Both the position numbers and the translations under genes were made by a program. The notes under the pieces were generated by a model. That model worked only from the letters and a program-made list of their open reading frames with translations, searched no databases and was not told where the DNA came from. DNA of 64,000 nt from Dendrocalamus latiflorus (Eukaryota > Streptophyta > Magnoliopsida > Poales > Poaceae), in the NCBI GenBank assembly GCA_017311315.1, contig CM029663.1, positions 38,638,622 through 38,702,621 of the forward strand, written 5' to 3'. Each line of letters starts with the position of its first letter. Within the stretch, counting starts at the first letter, position 1. Positions 49,401 through 58,216 of this stretch are shown here, in pieces.

Positions 49401-52400
49401 TCTAGTTATCAACCGTCTGTGATTGATGAGTATCACAGACGGTTAATATATAGAACCGTCTGTGATAGTCCTTCATAGATGGTTTATACCACAAAATTGT
49501 CTATGATAGCTCACTCTATACCTAAGATTTTTTCTGTTTTTTGTCTAGCCTCAACAAATAATGTTACCTATGCCATTTGAACACAAACAAATACAGTGGC
49601 AAACACAACACACATTCTATTTCCGTTAAGATTAGAATCCACCATTACAGCATAACAAAATAACGAACCCAACTCTTTAAAATGGTAAGAATATATAAGA
49701 AGCAGATATCCTAACAGACAGTAGAAGCTGGATGCATCGGATAGCGGCCGGATATCACCGGCAATGGAGAGGCGGTGGTAGTGCCACTTTTGTGGCACAA
49801 CGGTGAGACTATACAAGACACTTACGACAAGAGTGTGTTATGCAATCGACCGTCGTATCACAACGGAGGCGCTAGCTCACGGCGGTAGTCGACGTCGTCA
49901 AGGAACAAGCTGGATGCATCAGATGGCGGCCGGATATCACCTGCAATGGAGAGGCGGCAATAGCGCCACCTTTGTGGCGCGACGGTGAGACTGCACAAGA
50001 CACTCTTACGACACTTACGACAAGAGTGTGTTGTGCAATCGACCGTGGTGTCACAATGGAGGCGCTAGCTCATGGTGATAGTCGGCGTCGTCGAGGGGGG
50101 GATGCAGGAAGCTACATAGTGGATGAACTCACGCATGACTACCGGCAGAAAGGTAGATAGGGAGTAATTAATAAGGGCGAGCAGTGGGAGGGGAGTAATT
50201 AATAAGGGCGAGCAGTGGGAGGAATCAGTGCCTACCATTCGATGTGGAGAGAATGGATGGGTGAGATCGAAATCCCGGGGCATATGCCACGGATCGGTGA
50301 TGTGTCATTATCAGAGACGATTTGTTATACGAACCGTCTCTGAGAAGTGCATATCAGAGACGGTTTGTTATACGAACCGTCTATGATATTAATATCAGAG
50401 ATGGTTTGGTGTACGAACCATCTGTGATAACGCTTAAATATGCGCGCCCTAATCCAGCTCTTCTAAACTATCCTCTCATATTCTTCACCAAATTTCTCAA
50501 TGATGGCATCTAATATTCTTTGGATCTCCTTCCTCTCATCTATCTATCATGAGTTGTTTGGCCTCAACTTTACGCAGGCGGCCAACAATTTACCTCTGAA
50601 GCAGCTCCTCCGCTCACGCCCTGCTCTCCTTCCTCGACTCGCTTCCATCCGCCAGTTGGACCTTATTATCTGCCATCGATGGAGGCGTCTCGTTGCCGCT
50701 CAGCAAAGGGAAACCGCCTTCAGCCTCGTTCTTCTCTGCAATGTGCACAAAGCGGAAGAAGCTCTTGCGGTAGTGGAGAGACACATGGATAACATTGCAG
50801 ATCAAGTAGAAGCGGCCGATTCTGAGGAAGCTTATCATGGCATTCTCTATGAGATTATGGACCGTGTTAATGATTTACCCAGGCTGGAGGAGGAAGTGCA
50901 GAGGGCAAGGACAATCTTCATAGCATTCGAGAACACAGCGGCTAATCCTTCAACTCCAAAAGTCGAAGAAGAAGCATATGAAGCCCTGAAAACTAAGATT
51001 TGGGAATCACTTTTTGGGACTTTTGTAAAAAATTTGCCTTGAATTTGTCTTTCGTCTCAGTAGCTTCTGTAGTTTATACGACAAAGCACAAAACACAGAC
51101 GGTTGTAAATAAAAACCGTCTATGATAGTTTCATAGACGGTTCTAATTCAAAACCGTCTGTGATAATGCGTATATCACAGATGGCTTTTAAACTTAACCG
51201 TCTGTGATAGTTTCAGAGACGGTTTTAGCCATGAACCGTCTGTAATAATCAAAGCACAGATGGCTCCATATGAATTGTCTGTGATGAGACGTCCAGTATA
51301 GCTTGTTTTATAGTAGTGAAATAAGCAGCGTATGTCGCTAATTATGATTAAATTGACATAAATTGACATGCAAATTCGAAGCGCATAAAATTCCCAAAAA
51401 ATTACATAATTAATCAACTATGTCGGGAGGCTCCACAAAAAATAGTAATTTTTGAAGCTAGTTTGTTATATGTAACAATTCTTACAAACAAGTACGCTGT
51501 ATCCAAAGGCTCCACAAAAAAAGTCAGGTCCCATGCTTTGGTCAGGTCATCTCTGTAGGCCGTGAATCTGGTCCGTTGGGAACGTCAGCTGGTTGGGCTC
51601 CTGTTGTTCACGACGCAGGTCATACCGTGGGTCTTCGGCGGGTGTGTGGCCATACTCGGGAGGTGTAATTGTGGTAGGTGGCCCCGAGAAAAAACCTTCC
51701 AACCAATCATCTGCCTGCGAAGATTGTCCATATGACGGGATCCACTATGCTTGACTTGAGTACCAGCCCCCGGGAGGGCCAGTTGCATAGCCCTGTGGTG
51801 CCTGAGGCTAAGAGGTGGACAGCCCTGGATGCCCATAGTTGTACGAGGCGGGGGTGTACGATGCATCACCCAAAAGACCCCATTTGTCCAGTAACGTACT
51901 GTATCGGCCTTCGACCTACTGGTACCCCTATGACGGAGAATCTCCACCAGCCACCAGCATTGTGGGCTACACCTCCATGGCCTCCGGTATTACATCCTCG
52001 TGCCTCCTTGACATCGACGGCAGTAAGCTCGGGTCCCTACGGAGAACCTATGTGCAACACTACGATTAATGAGGACTGAAGTACTTCAACATAGCACACC
52101 TATAATTGTGTAGGCGCTATGTGGTACACCTGGTCGGTCACCAATGCTGGGTTAATTCGTGGACACGCTGGGCTGCGATGATGACGATGGTGCACGATGC
52201 AACCTTGTCCGATGCCTCGTGTCGACATCACTAGGTCTACCACAGCTCAAGTTACGAATAACTTGTTTGACGTCCTTGCGTATGGACTTTATCATCTCCT
52301 TGAAACCACCCTTCAAACATGTGCAGCCCGTGCAGCCAAAAATCCCGGTCGAAAGCATCACCTACGTATAGAGATGGCAACGAGCATAAACCCGCTGGGT

Positions 52401-55400
52401 TTTGCTATCCCAAACCCGTGCCCATCAAAGTTGGATGTGCCAGCTAAAAAACCCATGCCCACGACGGGTGCAAATTTTTGCCCAGACCCATGCCCACTGG
52501 GTTAACGGGTACCCATGGGTCACCCGTCGGGTCAGTAATGCGAACTGCAACAATGGTTAATGGAGAGGAGGAAGAAGTTCACCGGCCATCTTCGTTGGAG
52601 CCGGAGGGCAGCGCCATGGCCAAGGGTCTACTGCTGTGATGTGCGTTGGCTGCGGCGTGGGGGCGGCGGGCTGAACTGGACGGTGAGGCGACGGCGAGGG
52701 CGTGCGGGAGGACGAGCGTGCGGCGAGAGTGACGGGAGCAGGAGCGGGAGCTGTGGGACGGGAGGGCGAGCGTGGAGACTGCCGGAGACCGAGCACGGAG
52801 CGCCAAATGCGCCGCCGCTGCGGCGGCTGTTGAATCGGGGTGGGGACTGGGGAGGAGTGAGTAGTGACCGTGGCGAGTGCTAGCTAGGGTTAGCCGTATG
52901 GGTAATGGACCATTGCCGCATTGGATTTGGGGGCTTGGGGCTAAATGGCTAATGGGCTATGGGCTGGGCTGGTTTGCCTGGGAGGCTGGGAGCTTGGGTT
53001 TATAACTCCTATGGATCGGGTTTATATTACCCATGGGTTTACGGGTTTGGGTACAATAGGAACGTACCCGAACCCGCAGACCTGATAAGTTGGGCTTTTT
53101 GCCCATTAAGAAACCCATGGGTTAGGAAATTGACTCAGATCCATGCCCTAATAGAGTAAAAATCCACCGGGTATCAGATTTCGAGTACACATTGCCATCT
53201 CTACCTATGTACATGACGCGCTCGGTGGCCGCACTACCCTCTTGGCGCGCTCGTTGGACTCACCACCTCCTCTTGGCACGCTCACCGGCCGCGCTAGGCC
53301 GCTGGTGTGCCTCCCGGCTGCACCAGCTCATCGCCCGGGGCTATATCTGGAAATAAAATGTCCACGGGCCATTTTCGCAAAATTTCCAAGGGGCGAGAAA
53401 AGTTTCACGAGAGGGAGTGTGACAGGTAGATATGTGCGATAGGGGGACGAGTTCCTGGGCCGTGGCGCCGTTGTCACATGGCAATGTAAGAGAAGGTACG
53501 TAGGAGAGAGAATAAGGGAGAAGAAGAGAGGAAGAATATTACTAAGGTCTCTTTTTTCAATTTATAACTTATAGCTTTCTTCGAATAAATAAATATGACG
53601 GTTTCTTCGTTGTCTTTTTGAAACAACTTATCGAATAGTCTTTTCGAAGCGACTTATTAACTTATTAGTATTTGGTTCATTCGCACAAACGCTCGTGCTA
53701 GAACTATAAATTATCAGCTATAGTTATAAACCATCAGCAATAGTCGAAAAGAATCTACGCTAACTCATGCTTAAAGAGTCCAATGGACACCTTCCAAATT
53801 ATAGGCCCTCACAAAGCAGTCTACAAGTAAATGGCATATCTCAACTAATGCAACTTACCTCTAAGCTGGGAACAGTGGAACACGTCACTGCCATTCTCGT
53901 TAGCACGCTGCGCCTGTGCGTGCTGGCCGTACACATGTGGCCTCACATTAAAAGTATTTCAGAAAGGATCCGGGGTTTAGGCCCATCTGGGAATGGAACG
54001 CTGAAATTTCACAGTAAACATAAAAAATTCTTGTATTTTCCAAAAGCATGATTATTGGAGTCTGCTTTGGATTTCGGGTAAAGTATACACTATTTGGCAT
54101 TGCCATGGCTTTTCAAAAACACTAACATAACAATTTGTTGAAAGCATCCTTTTTAGTAACAACACAAAAATCTTACTAATTAGATTGTACATTTGTACAT
54201 CACCTCACAACAACCACAAACTGGCAGGTGTTTACTTATGTGTTAATTGTTGTTGGGGACCAAATTGTGTAACGCCCCCATTTCTGGGGCCGTTAGGATA
54301 CTCTCGTAACTGTTCAGAATTGTTCAGCTGTGAATACTGTAGATGAGTGTATATCATTGCCAATATAAGCTTAAGCATAAAAACTAAACTTTATTATAAA
54401 AATTAAGGCTTAGCAGCTAAGTTTTACTTAGCTAGGCGTACAACCCAAAATTATAATACAATACAAAAAAAACTCCACATGCATGCCTGAGTGTAGAATA
54501 AACCCTAACACCAGGCGTTGTCTACATCATAGTACTCCTCAGCGTCGTTTTCGTAGATTTCTTCATTTTCTTGGCAAGCGTTTTCTGTTTATGATTTTAG
54601 CAAGCATGAGTACCATCAACCGTACTCAACAAGTCACATGGAAAAATACTATATGACTATTTGCCAGGATTTTCAAAAAGATGGGAGTTTAGTGGTTTGT
54701 TAAAATATTTGTGGATGCAATTTTATTTGTAAACATTTTGTTTTTAAACACAACATAACAAATCATAAACTTCTTAAGGAATTTGGGGTTTCAACATCTC
54801 GATTACCAAACTTCAACATTTCCAATTCATTTCCAAATCTACTTATGCTTCGCTATTGGAATCACCCATTAAACATAACTTCATTTACCGGAAGCATGGC
54901 ATATTCAAATACCATATATTATGACTCTGCAAAGTTGTCCAACTTTACCCACAAGATTTCTCAAACATTATGACTGAGTTGAGAAAATAAGATTGTTTCA
55001 CTGCTCATTTCTTTATGTAGCCTCTACCAGATAGACTAAGTATCTCCTGTCACGGAATACGGCGGCCTGACATGGCAAAGCCTACCATTGTGAAAGTATG
55101 ATTTTACCATTTTCATACCACATTCTTACGCCTGTTGTTCCCTCTTCTGGAACAGTATATCATATCCTTATAGTAGATATTCAATCGATTTGAGCAGCTA
55201 CTAAACCAGATTTGACAAGTCAACGCTTGTGGTTAAGCGGTTACTATGCTCTCTATTTAGCATAAGGGTCTAGTCCTTAGTTTTCTCTGAGGCAACTTCC
55301 ACCAACAAACCCATATTTTAGTGTCCACTGCACTGCCACCTTTCAGGTCCAAGCCTCCACTATAGGATAAGGTCATGGGACCCAGCCGACTCATGGCTTC

Positions 55401-58216
55401 CCGTGAGTGATATCTCCTTATTCTAGAACCACTTTTAAAATTCTATCAGCAAAATGGCAAGTCTCTTAGTAGTGAAAAATTTGTTGATTTTCTAAACTAC
55501 CATGATTACATTATTAATACATTTAATATCACTAACTCTTGTCAAAGTGAATATGGCCATCAAATTAAGTAGGGCTTTTTCGGGTGGTAGGACATTAGCT
55601 AATATCATGTCATTCTAAACATTTATTGTACAAGAAATAACAGTGCGTAAATAACATAATGGAAATACTAATAAATAATAATTAACGGAATGTAGGTTCA
55701 ATATGATCAAAAACATATGACTTGCCTTGCGGATTAATGTATTCTACAATTTCATATTCTTCTGATTCTTGTGTTTGATCTTGAGCTTCTCCTTCCTGAA
55801 TTAGTTGACCTTCGACGTTGTGTGCTAGCGTAAAGCAAAAGAAAAATAATTCAATTACATGTTCGAAGGGTTGAGCTAGGAATAAAGAAATTAAATAAAG
55901 AAAGAAGATCTAAGAAATCTGAATAAAAAGGGTTTTGGGTTTATAGGGGTCCGAATAGGTGAAACAGAGTTGGGGAATGGATCGGTAGGCTCAAAACGAT
56001 CGAAATGGGTATACATATGCATTTTCGGGTTTGAGTGAACAGTAACGGGTCTGGGCACTATTCACTGCGGGTCTTACTAATCGTACTAGGAAGATCCTAC
56101 GAGTACTCAGGTGGTCGGTGGTCTTGGTGAGGCTGAAAGGTGTGGTCGTAGTCGGATTATGGCTATAGGGACTGAGCACCCTGTGTGGTCGTAAACCACA
56201 CCGCAGTCGTAAACTACATCGTGGTCATAAATCATAGCATGAACGAAAGCCACACCGTGGTCGTGAACCACAACGTGGTCGTAACGATTACATGGTCGTA
56301 ATGACTTCATGGTCGTAATGACTATCGAGTAACTAGGTGCAAAGCCGACGAAGATCGGACAGTGCACGAGTTGTTGCGGGGTTTGGATGGTGTCTGGGTG
56401 GCTTAAGGGAATCAAACAGTGTATGAGTGGCTTTTAGAAGCATCGAACGACGTCCGAGTGGGGTTGCGTAGGACTTGTAACGGCGTGGTCGAAGTCTCTC
56501 CCGACTACAAGATGGTCGAAGACCTCAAGCGGTGGTCGGAGTTGAAGCAGGGGAGCGGCTGAAAATGTCGAGCGATGGGGCGATTGGGGCTAGGGTGTTT
56601 TGCGATGGCTTCTAGGGCTATGGTAAGGTTCTTGGTGATGTGGGGAGTCCGTTTCTGGGGTCGGCGGTCATAGAGGAGTCGGCGTTCACCGGCGGCGAGG
56701 TCTCTCCCACAAGACGTTTGAAAGGCACCGGGGTAAACTGAGGGTTAAACAGACAGTAGCATTTGTGTTTGAGCATCTTTGGGGTTAGGGTAAGTTCGGG
56801 GAAGTGGTGGTTTGGGTAGTGGTGGCCGGAGTTGGGCTGTCCATGGTGAGGTGCTTTGGTCGTGCGGCGGTTCTAGGTGGCAGGGAAGAGGGGAGCTCAA
56901 GAAGCTAAGGCAATGGCTCGGGAGTGTTCCTGGGGGCATGAGGAGGCTACAGACAAAAGTAATTGGAAAATGATTGATCGGAGGGGTAGAGTTGAGTTAG
57001 AGCTTGCCTTGGAGAATTCCGGCGATTGCCGGCAATGGGGAAAGCTGTCGGAGCTTTGGGGTGTTGGCTGACCCTAGGCGTCCATGCCTCTGAATGGAGG
57101 GGCTTGGGGTTTTTATAGAGCGGCAGAGGCGGTTCAACACAAGAGCTTGGCAATGGCGGCGGTCGGCACGTGGCATGGTTGGGAAAGGTTGGGGAGGCGC
57201 GGTGCGGCTGGCAAAGGGGATGCACTGGCTACCTCGGGCGAAGAAATGCGACGGTCAAAAGTTGTCAAAGGAGGTCAAGTCAACAAAGAGAGCTGAGAGA
57301 GCAAAGAGCTTGGCAAGGTCGGTGCGGTGGTGGTGGCCATGGGCGGAGGCTCTGACACACGATCATGGCATTTAAGAGGGGGTGTACGGTCTCTGACAGG
57401 CTACACAGGTGTGACAGCAATGAGATGGCACAGGAAGGCGCGAGAATGATCAGGAGGGATCGGGTGGCGGCAAAACAGGGGTGGCGACGAGATCTTTTTG
57501 GGTGATGAACAGTGCCAGCGCAAATATCCTCTGTTGAATCAATGCCAGTGAGAATTGGTGGCTTCGATGGCTGAGATTAAGTGTAGGATTTGGCTAAGAT
57601 TCACTAGGAATCAAATTCAATCAAGAAATCAAATTCTTTTGAAATTTCAGTTTCGTTTCAAATTGGCTTCTCCAAATCGTAAAGATCCAACAGAGGTAGA
57701 AAGGGTTAAGGCCCCGTTTGGCAGAGCTCTAGCTCTAGAAAATCTGTAGATTTCCTAGAGCTGGTCATCTGTAGCTCTAGGAAATCCTGGATCTAGAGTT
57801 GCAGGCATGTTAAGTGCATTTACATGACTCATTTCATTTATATTATATATTAAATAAAAATATTTAAATCACTTTAATTTAGTCAACAAACTACAGATCT
57901 AGCATAGATCTCGGAGCTAGAGTTGTGCCAAACGGGGCCTAAACCAATGTTCTGATCTTTCTCCTTGTTGGTCTGATGCGATGCTTTAGGAACAAGCAGT
58001 CATTCACAAATATTTTATACGCATTTCAGTTTCTAAAAAAAGTCCTCTTGAAGTCATACTTCTGATTTATATAATAAATTTTGTTGTTCATAGTACGGTC
58101 CATTTTTTTTCCATTTTTCTGATATTTATATAAGTCATGCTTGGGCTGATTATTTGCAGGCTGACAAGGCTAGGGAGAGAGTACTTGAGGAAAGGCTTCC
58201 AACACAGGCAGCCTAA
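31108..58216 (+). CDS. MATE (DETOXIFICATION-type) efflux transporter, seven coding exons spanning 27 kb
   Basis: Coding exons are 31108-31422, 41274-41818, 42498-42584, 42666-42722, 43312-43550, 44022-44227 and 58160-58216. They total 1506 bases, 501 residues plus TAA. All introns are GT-AG and all joins keep the frame. Plant MATE proteins are plasma- or vacuolar-membrane antiporters that export organic cations, flavonoids or toxic compounds in exchange for H+ or Na+. Visible hallmarks are a hydrophobic first helix (about 52-78), the family signature CGQAYGA (116-122), a C-LEWW segment across the exon 2/3 join (287-291), RVSNELGAGNP (337-347), and a short charged tail ending in ADKARERVLEERL. 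Length and motif order match the plant DTX16/17-like group; substrate cannot be inferred. The ATG at 31108 is the first in frame. Introns 1 and 6 are inflated by nested transposons, yet splice sites and frame are intact, so the gene is probably active. Confidence 0.92.
32077..33558. mobile_element. Nested element carrying a 166-bp tandem array
   Basis: The direct repeat AAGTGAATAC (32067-32076 and 33559-33568) flanks it, and about 15-bp terminal inverted repeats lie just inside (CGGTGTTAATGGGTT and GCGGGGTAATGGGTT). The exact split between TSD and TIR is uncertain, so a hAT-type 8-bp or MULE-type 9-bp TSD are both possible. The interior has no transposase. Confidence 0.65.
32325..33300 (+). 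repeat. Six-unit ~166-bp tandem array
   Basis: The marker CAAAGTAG (or a close variant) recurs at 32349, 32516, 32680, 32846, 33014 and 33170. Intervals are 156-168 bases. Each unit contains ATCATCTATAGTAAATT, TTTTATAGTGTGAACGCGAG, TTTAAATACCGAA and TTAGTCCCACCTAT blocks. Units are diverged, so the array is old. Confidence 0.85.
33828..34097 (-). pseudogene. Possible captured host gene fragment inside the intron-1 TIR element
   Basis: A GC-rich block (about 33660-34330) interrupts AT-rich intron DNA. The minus-strand frame gives a mixed-composition peptide (DAEQDWGFFLGTESVEAA, then a Ser-rich stretch, then KLPPVRILEGPPPELHE) that looks more like real protein than the other frames. It has no recognised domain and no complete gene structure; an overlapping plus-strand frame (33593-34375) is Pro/Ser/Arg-rich and looks incidental. 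Confidence 0.3.
35508..37832. mobile_element. Outer hAT-type non-autonomous element in intron 1
   Basis: It starts CAAGGTTATTAAGGC and ends GCCTTAATAACCTTG, a perfect inverted repeat, flanked by the perfect 8-bp duplication TTTCATAA (35500-35507 and 37833-37840). It was about 1.13 kb before the second element entered at 36619. The interior is rich in GGCAAGGCGAGGCG-like subterminal repeats and CCTCCCTC tracts and has no transposase. Confidence 0.9.
36619..37806. mobile_element. Inner hAT-type element nested in the outer one
   Basis: It starts TAGGGGTGGCAACGAGCC and ends TTTTTTGCCAGCCCTA, flanked by the perfect 8-bp duplication CTTACCGC (36611-36618 and 37807-37814). Both ends are packed with GAGCCGAGC-type short repeats. 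Its 1188 bp has no transposase. The terminal bases are typical of grass hAT non-autonomous families. Confidence 0.93.
38029..40579 (-). repeat. Probable solo Tekay/Del-like LTR in intron 1
   Basis: The left edge TGTAACACCCC is the reverse of the GGGGTGTTACA end of this LTR group. A GAGTCCAAAGACTCAGTAAGTAC block about 290 bases in parallels the other LTRs of the window. The 5-mer GAGTA precedes it (38024-38028) and recurs at 40580-40584, but the right edge would then be TA instead of CA, so that boundary is tentative. Confidence 0.45.
41274..41818 (+). CDS. MATE gene exon 2
   Basis: It encodes residues 106-286 plus two bases of codon 287, with the CGQAYGA signature near its start and several membrane helices. 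The acceptor is CCTTTTAG|ACTGGA and the donor TG|GTAAGT, phase 2. Confidence 0.93.
41819..42497 (+). other. Intron 2 of the MATE gene
   Basis: It is AT-rich. A stretch from about 41946 (CCTCCGATCCGTTGTCTTTTAC) looks like one end of a degraded Stowaway-type MITE; the second end is not clear. Confidence 0.4.
42498..42584 (+). CDS. MATE gene exon 3
   Basis: An 87-base exon completing Cys287 and encoding LEWWSYELLVLLSGILPNP and ETSVLSI. The acceptor is AACAACAG and the donor TG|GTATGC. It is recognisable only from homology and splice sites. Confidence 0.88.
42666..42722 (+). CDS. MATE gene exon 4
   Basis: A 57-base exon (ISTVVLLYNLPYGIGTAA) between acceptor TTGAACAG and donor AG|GTGGGA. It matches the PYGIGAAAS region of the family. 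Confidence 0.88.
42745..43231. mobile_element. Mutator-like MITE in intron 4
   Basis: A perfect 9-bp duplication TTTGTTAAA (42736-42744, 43232-43240) flanks inverted repeats of at least 45 bp (GGAACAAGTGCATTTTACAC and GGAATAAGTCCATTTTACAC). The 487-bp interior has a long G run near 43130. A 9-bp TSD with long TIRs points to the Mutator superfamily. Confidence 0.88.
43312..43550 (+). CDS. MATE gene exon 5
   Basis: It encodes residues 336-414 after the split Ser335: RVSNELGAGNPEGAR, a hydrophobic helix pair and the SLQGVLSG end. The acceptor is TGTGCCAG and the donor TTTCAG|GTATCC. Confidence 0.92.
43551..44021 (+). other. Intron 5 of the MATE gene
   Basis: An ordinary AT-rich intron bounded by GTATCC and TTTTGCCAG. 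Nothing else was seen in it. Confidence 0.7.
44022..44227 (+). CDS. MATE gene exon 6
   Basis: It encodes VSRGCGWQHLGAYVNLGAFY and the last two helices, ending NWRKM. The acceptor is TTTTGCCAG and the donor ATG|GTAGGT, phase 0. Confidence 0.92.
47440..47625 (+). repeat. Second copy of the repeat found at the MATE promoter
   Basis: It shares the same order of blocks as 30716-30965 (AATTAAATTT plus A runs, GGCAAAAAAGCACAAAAAAT, GGCGAAATT). It has diverged by substitutions and indels. Confidence 0.5.
48168..49190 (-). pseudogene. 3' half of a decayed minus-strand gene inside the MULE
   Basis: Read on the minus strand in pieces, the region gives protein-like stretches broken by stops: DTACLAAAYLCQLHKEKLW, then FCFSFLCIRDGERFP, then THTMVVTYANTLQEIR, then TSSYEHSNVLRTQLTCCEA. 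It ends in an Arg/Ser tail (RSRSCSLSPSFSQSRSRSRS) with a stop near 48172. Several stops and frame changes show it is not functional. The family was not recognised; a gene captured by the MULE or an old transposon gene are both possible. A minus-strand 3' UTR-like AT-rich stretch follows to about 47940. Confidence 0.5.
49727..50222 (+). repeat. 182-bp tandem duplication and 31-bp duplication inside the CACTA element
   Basis: GCTGGATGCATC starts a unit at 49727 that recurs at 49909 and ends near 50100; the units are about 90% alike. Directly after, GGAGTAATTAATAAGGGCGA at 50161 recurs at 50192 (31-bp period). Confidence 0.85.
50500..51042 (+). CDS. Uncharacterised 180-codon ORF inside the CACTA element
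   Basis: It is an intact frame from ATG 50500 (a second ATG follows directly) to TGA 51042, lying between the middle and right clusters of CACTA subterminal repeats. The first ~30 residues are hydrophobic; then come a Leu/Arg-rich stretch (LKQLLRSRPALLPRLAS) and a long acidic helical region (about 85-150, EEALAVVERHMDNIADQVEA and RLEEEVQRARTIFIAFE) that looks like coiled coil. No known domain was recognised. It is the only intact ORF in the element; surrounding DNA shows no decay in frame. It may be a captured host gene piece or a protein specific to this element family. Whether it is expressed is unknown. Confidence 0.5.
   Translation: MMASNILWISFLSSIYHELFGLNFTQAANNLPLKQLLRSRPALLPRLASIRQLDLIICHRWRRLVAAQQRETAFSLVLLCNVHKAEEALAVVERHMDNIADQVEAADSEEAYHGILYEIMDRVNDLPRLEEEVQRARTIFIAFENTAANPSTPKVEEEAYEALKTKIWESLFGTFVKNLP
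51520..52361 (-). pseudogene. 5' half of the decayed minus-strand gene inside the MULE
   Basis: The minus strand reads, in pieces with stops, a Cys-containing segment near the start (KGGFKEMIKSIRKDVKQVIR), then a Tyr/Pro/Gly-rich region (SYTPASYNYGHPG, then DDWLEGFFSGPPTTITPPEY) and DPRYDLRREQQEPNQLTFP near 51600. It is separated from the 48168-49190 part by the CACTA insertion. No family was recognised. Confidence 0.4.
52369..53203. mobile_element. hAT-type non-autonomous element
   Basis: The ends TAGAGATGGCAACGAG and ATTGCCATCTCTA are inverted. The flanks CCTACGTA (52361-52368) and CCTATGTA (53204-53211) form an 8-bp TSD with one transition. Near the ends there are many ACCCATGGGT-like repeats. 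No transposase was found. Confidence 0.88.
54268..57660 (-). repeat. Solo Tekay/Del-like LTR, 3.4 kb
   Basis: It runs from TGTAACGCCCC to TTTCGTTTCA, flanked by the perfect 5-bp duplication AATTG (54263-54267 and 57661-57665). No PBS, gag or pol is inside. Its edge is the reverse of the GGGGCGTTACA end of this LTR group, so it lies in minus orientation. A cluster of (G)TGGTCGTAA-type short repeats lies at about 56150-56310. Confidence 0.85.
57710..57939. mobile_element. Tourist-type MITE (PIF/Harbinger)
   Basis: It runs from GGCCCCGTTTGGCAGAGCTC to TTGTGCCAAACGGGGCC, 230 bp, with TSD TAA (57707-57709 and 57940-57942). These termini and the 3-bp TSD are the standard Tourist pattern in grasses. 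It lies about 220 bases before the last MATE exon. Confidence 0.93.
58160..58216 (+). CDS. MATE gene exon 7 (last coding exon)
   Basis: The acceptor TATTTGCAG is followed by 18 codons and TAA, encoding the hydrophilic tail ADKARERVLEERLPTQAA. This is the typical C-terminus of the plant group, here 13.9 kb from the previous exon. Confidence 0.85.
   Translation, partial: ADKARERVLEERLPTQAA

Larger units (their letters stand above)
49197..51318 (+). mobile_element. CACTA-type DNA transposon, non-autonomous, carrying an ORF
   Basis: It starts CACTACAAAAAGG and ends TTTATAGTAGTG, inverted CACTA-type ends. Dense subterminal copies of ATCACAGACGGTT and its inverse lie at 49210-49515 and 51090-51292, the arrangement bound by the transposase in this superfamily. 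A third cluster lies in the middle (50305-50432). No transposase was found. The flanking 3-mers (CAC and AAA) do not match, so no clean TSD is visible. It sits inside the MULE gene, which continues on both sides. Confidence 0.85.
47663..53427. mobile_element. Composite Mutator-like element with ~210-bp terminal inverted repeats
   Basis: The left 47663-47880 is matched in inverted orientation by 53212-53427. Shared blocks include GTCAC(A)CTCCCT, GGCCCCTTG, GCGAAAATGGCCC, GACATT, CCTAGCG(T/C)GGCCGG and GTG(A/C)GCGTGCCAAG. Long TIRs around non-transposase coding sequence are typical of MULEs. No 9-bp TSD was recognised at the edges. It contains a decayed minus-strand gene, later broken by a CACTA element (49197-51318) and a hAT element (52369-53203). 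Without these insertions it would be about 2.8 kb. Confidence 0.7.
44228..58159 (+). other. Intron 6 of the MATE gene (13.9 kb)
   Basis: It is bounded by GTAGGT and TATTTGCAG. It contains a composite MULE with nested CACTA and hAT elements, a 3.4-kb solo LTR and a Tourist MITE. In 44228-47439 there are GC-rich pieces (about 44640-44960) and a MITE-like repeat at about 45700-46100 that is split by an insertion flanked by a 25-bp duplication (AAATTCTATGTCTATCCCAA); no gene was recognised. 53428-54267 shows nothing definable. Confidence 0.85.

Noticed and set aside
49194..51321. A 3-bp TSD for the CACTA element
   Set aside because: The flanking triplets are CAC and AAA; they do not match, so no TSD was claimed.
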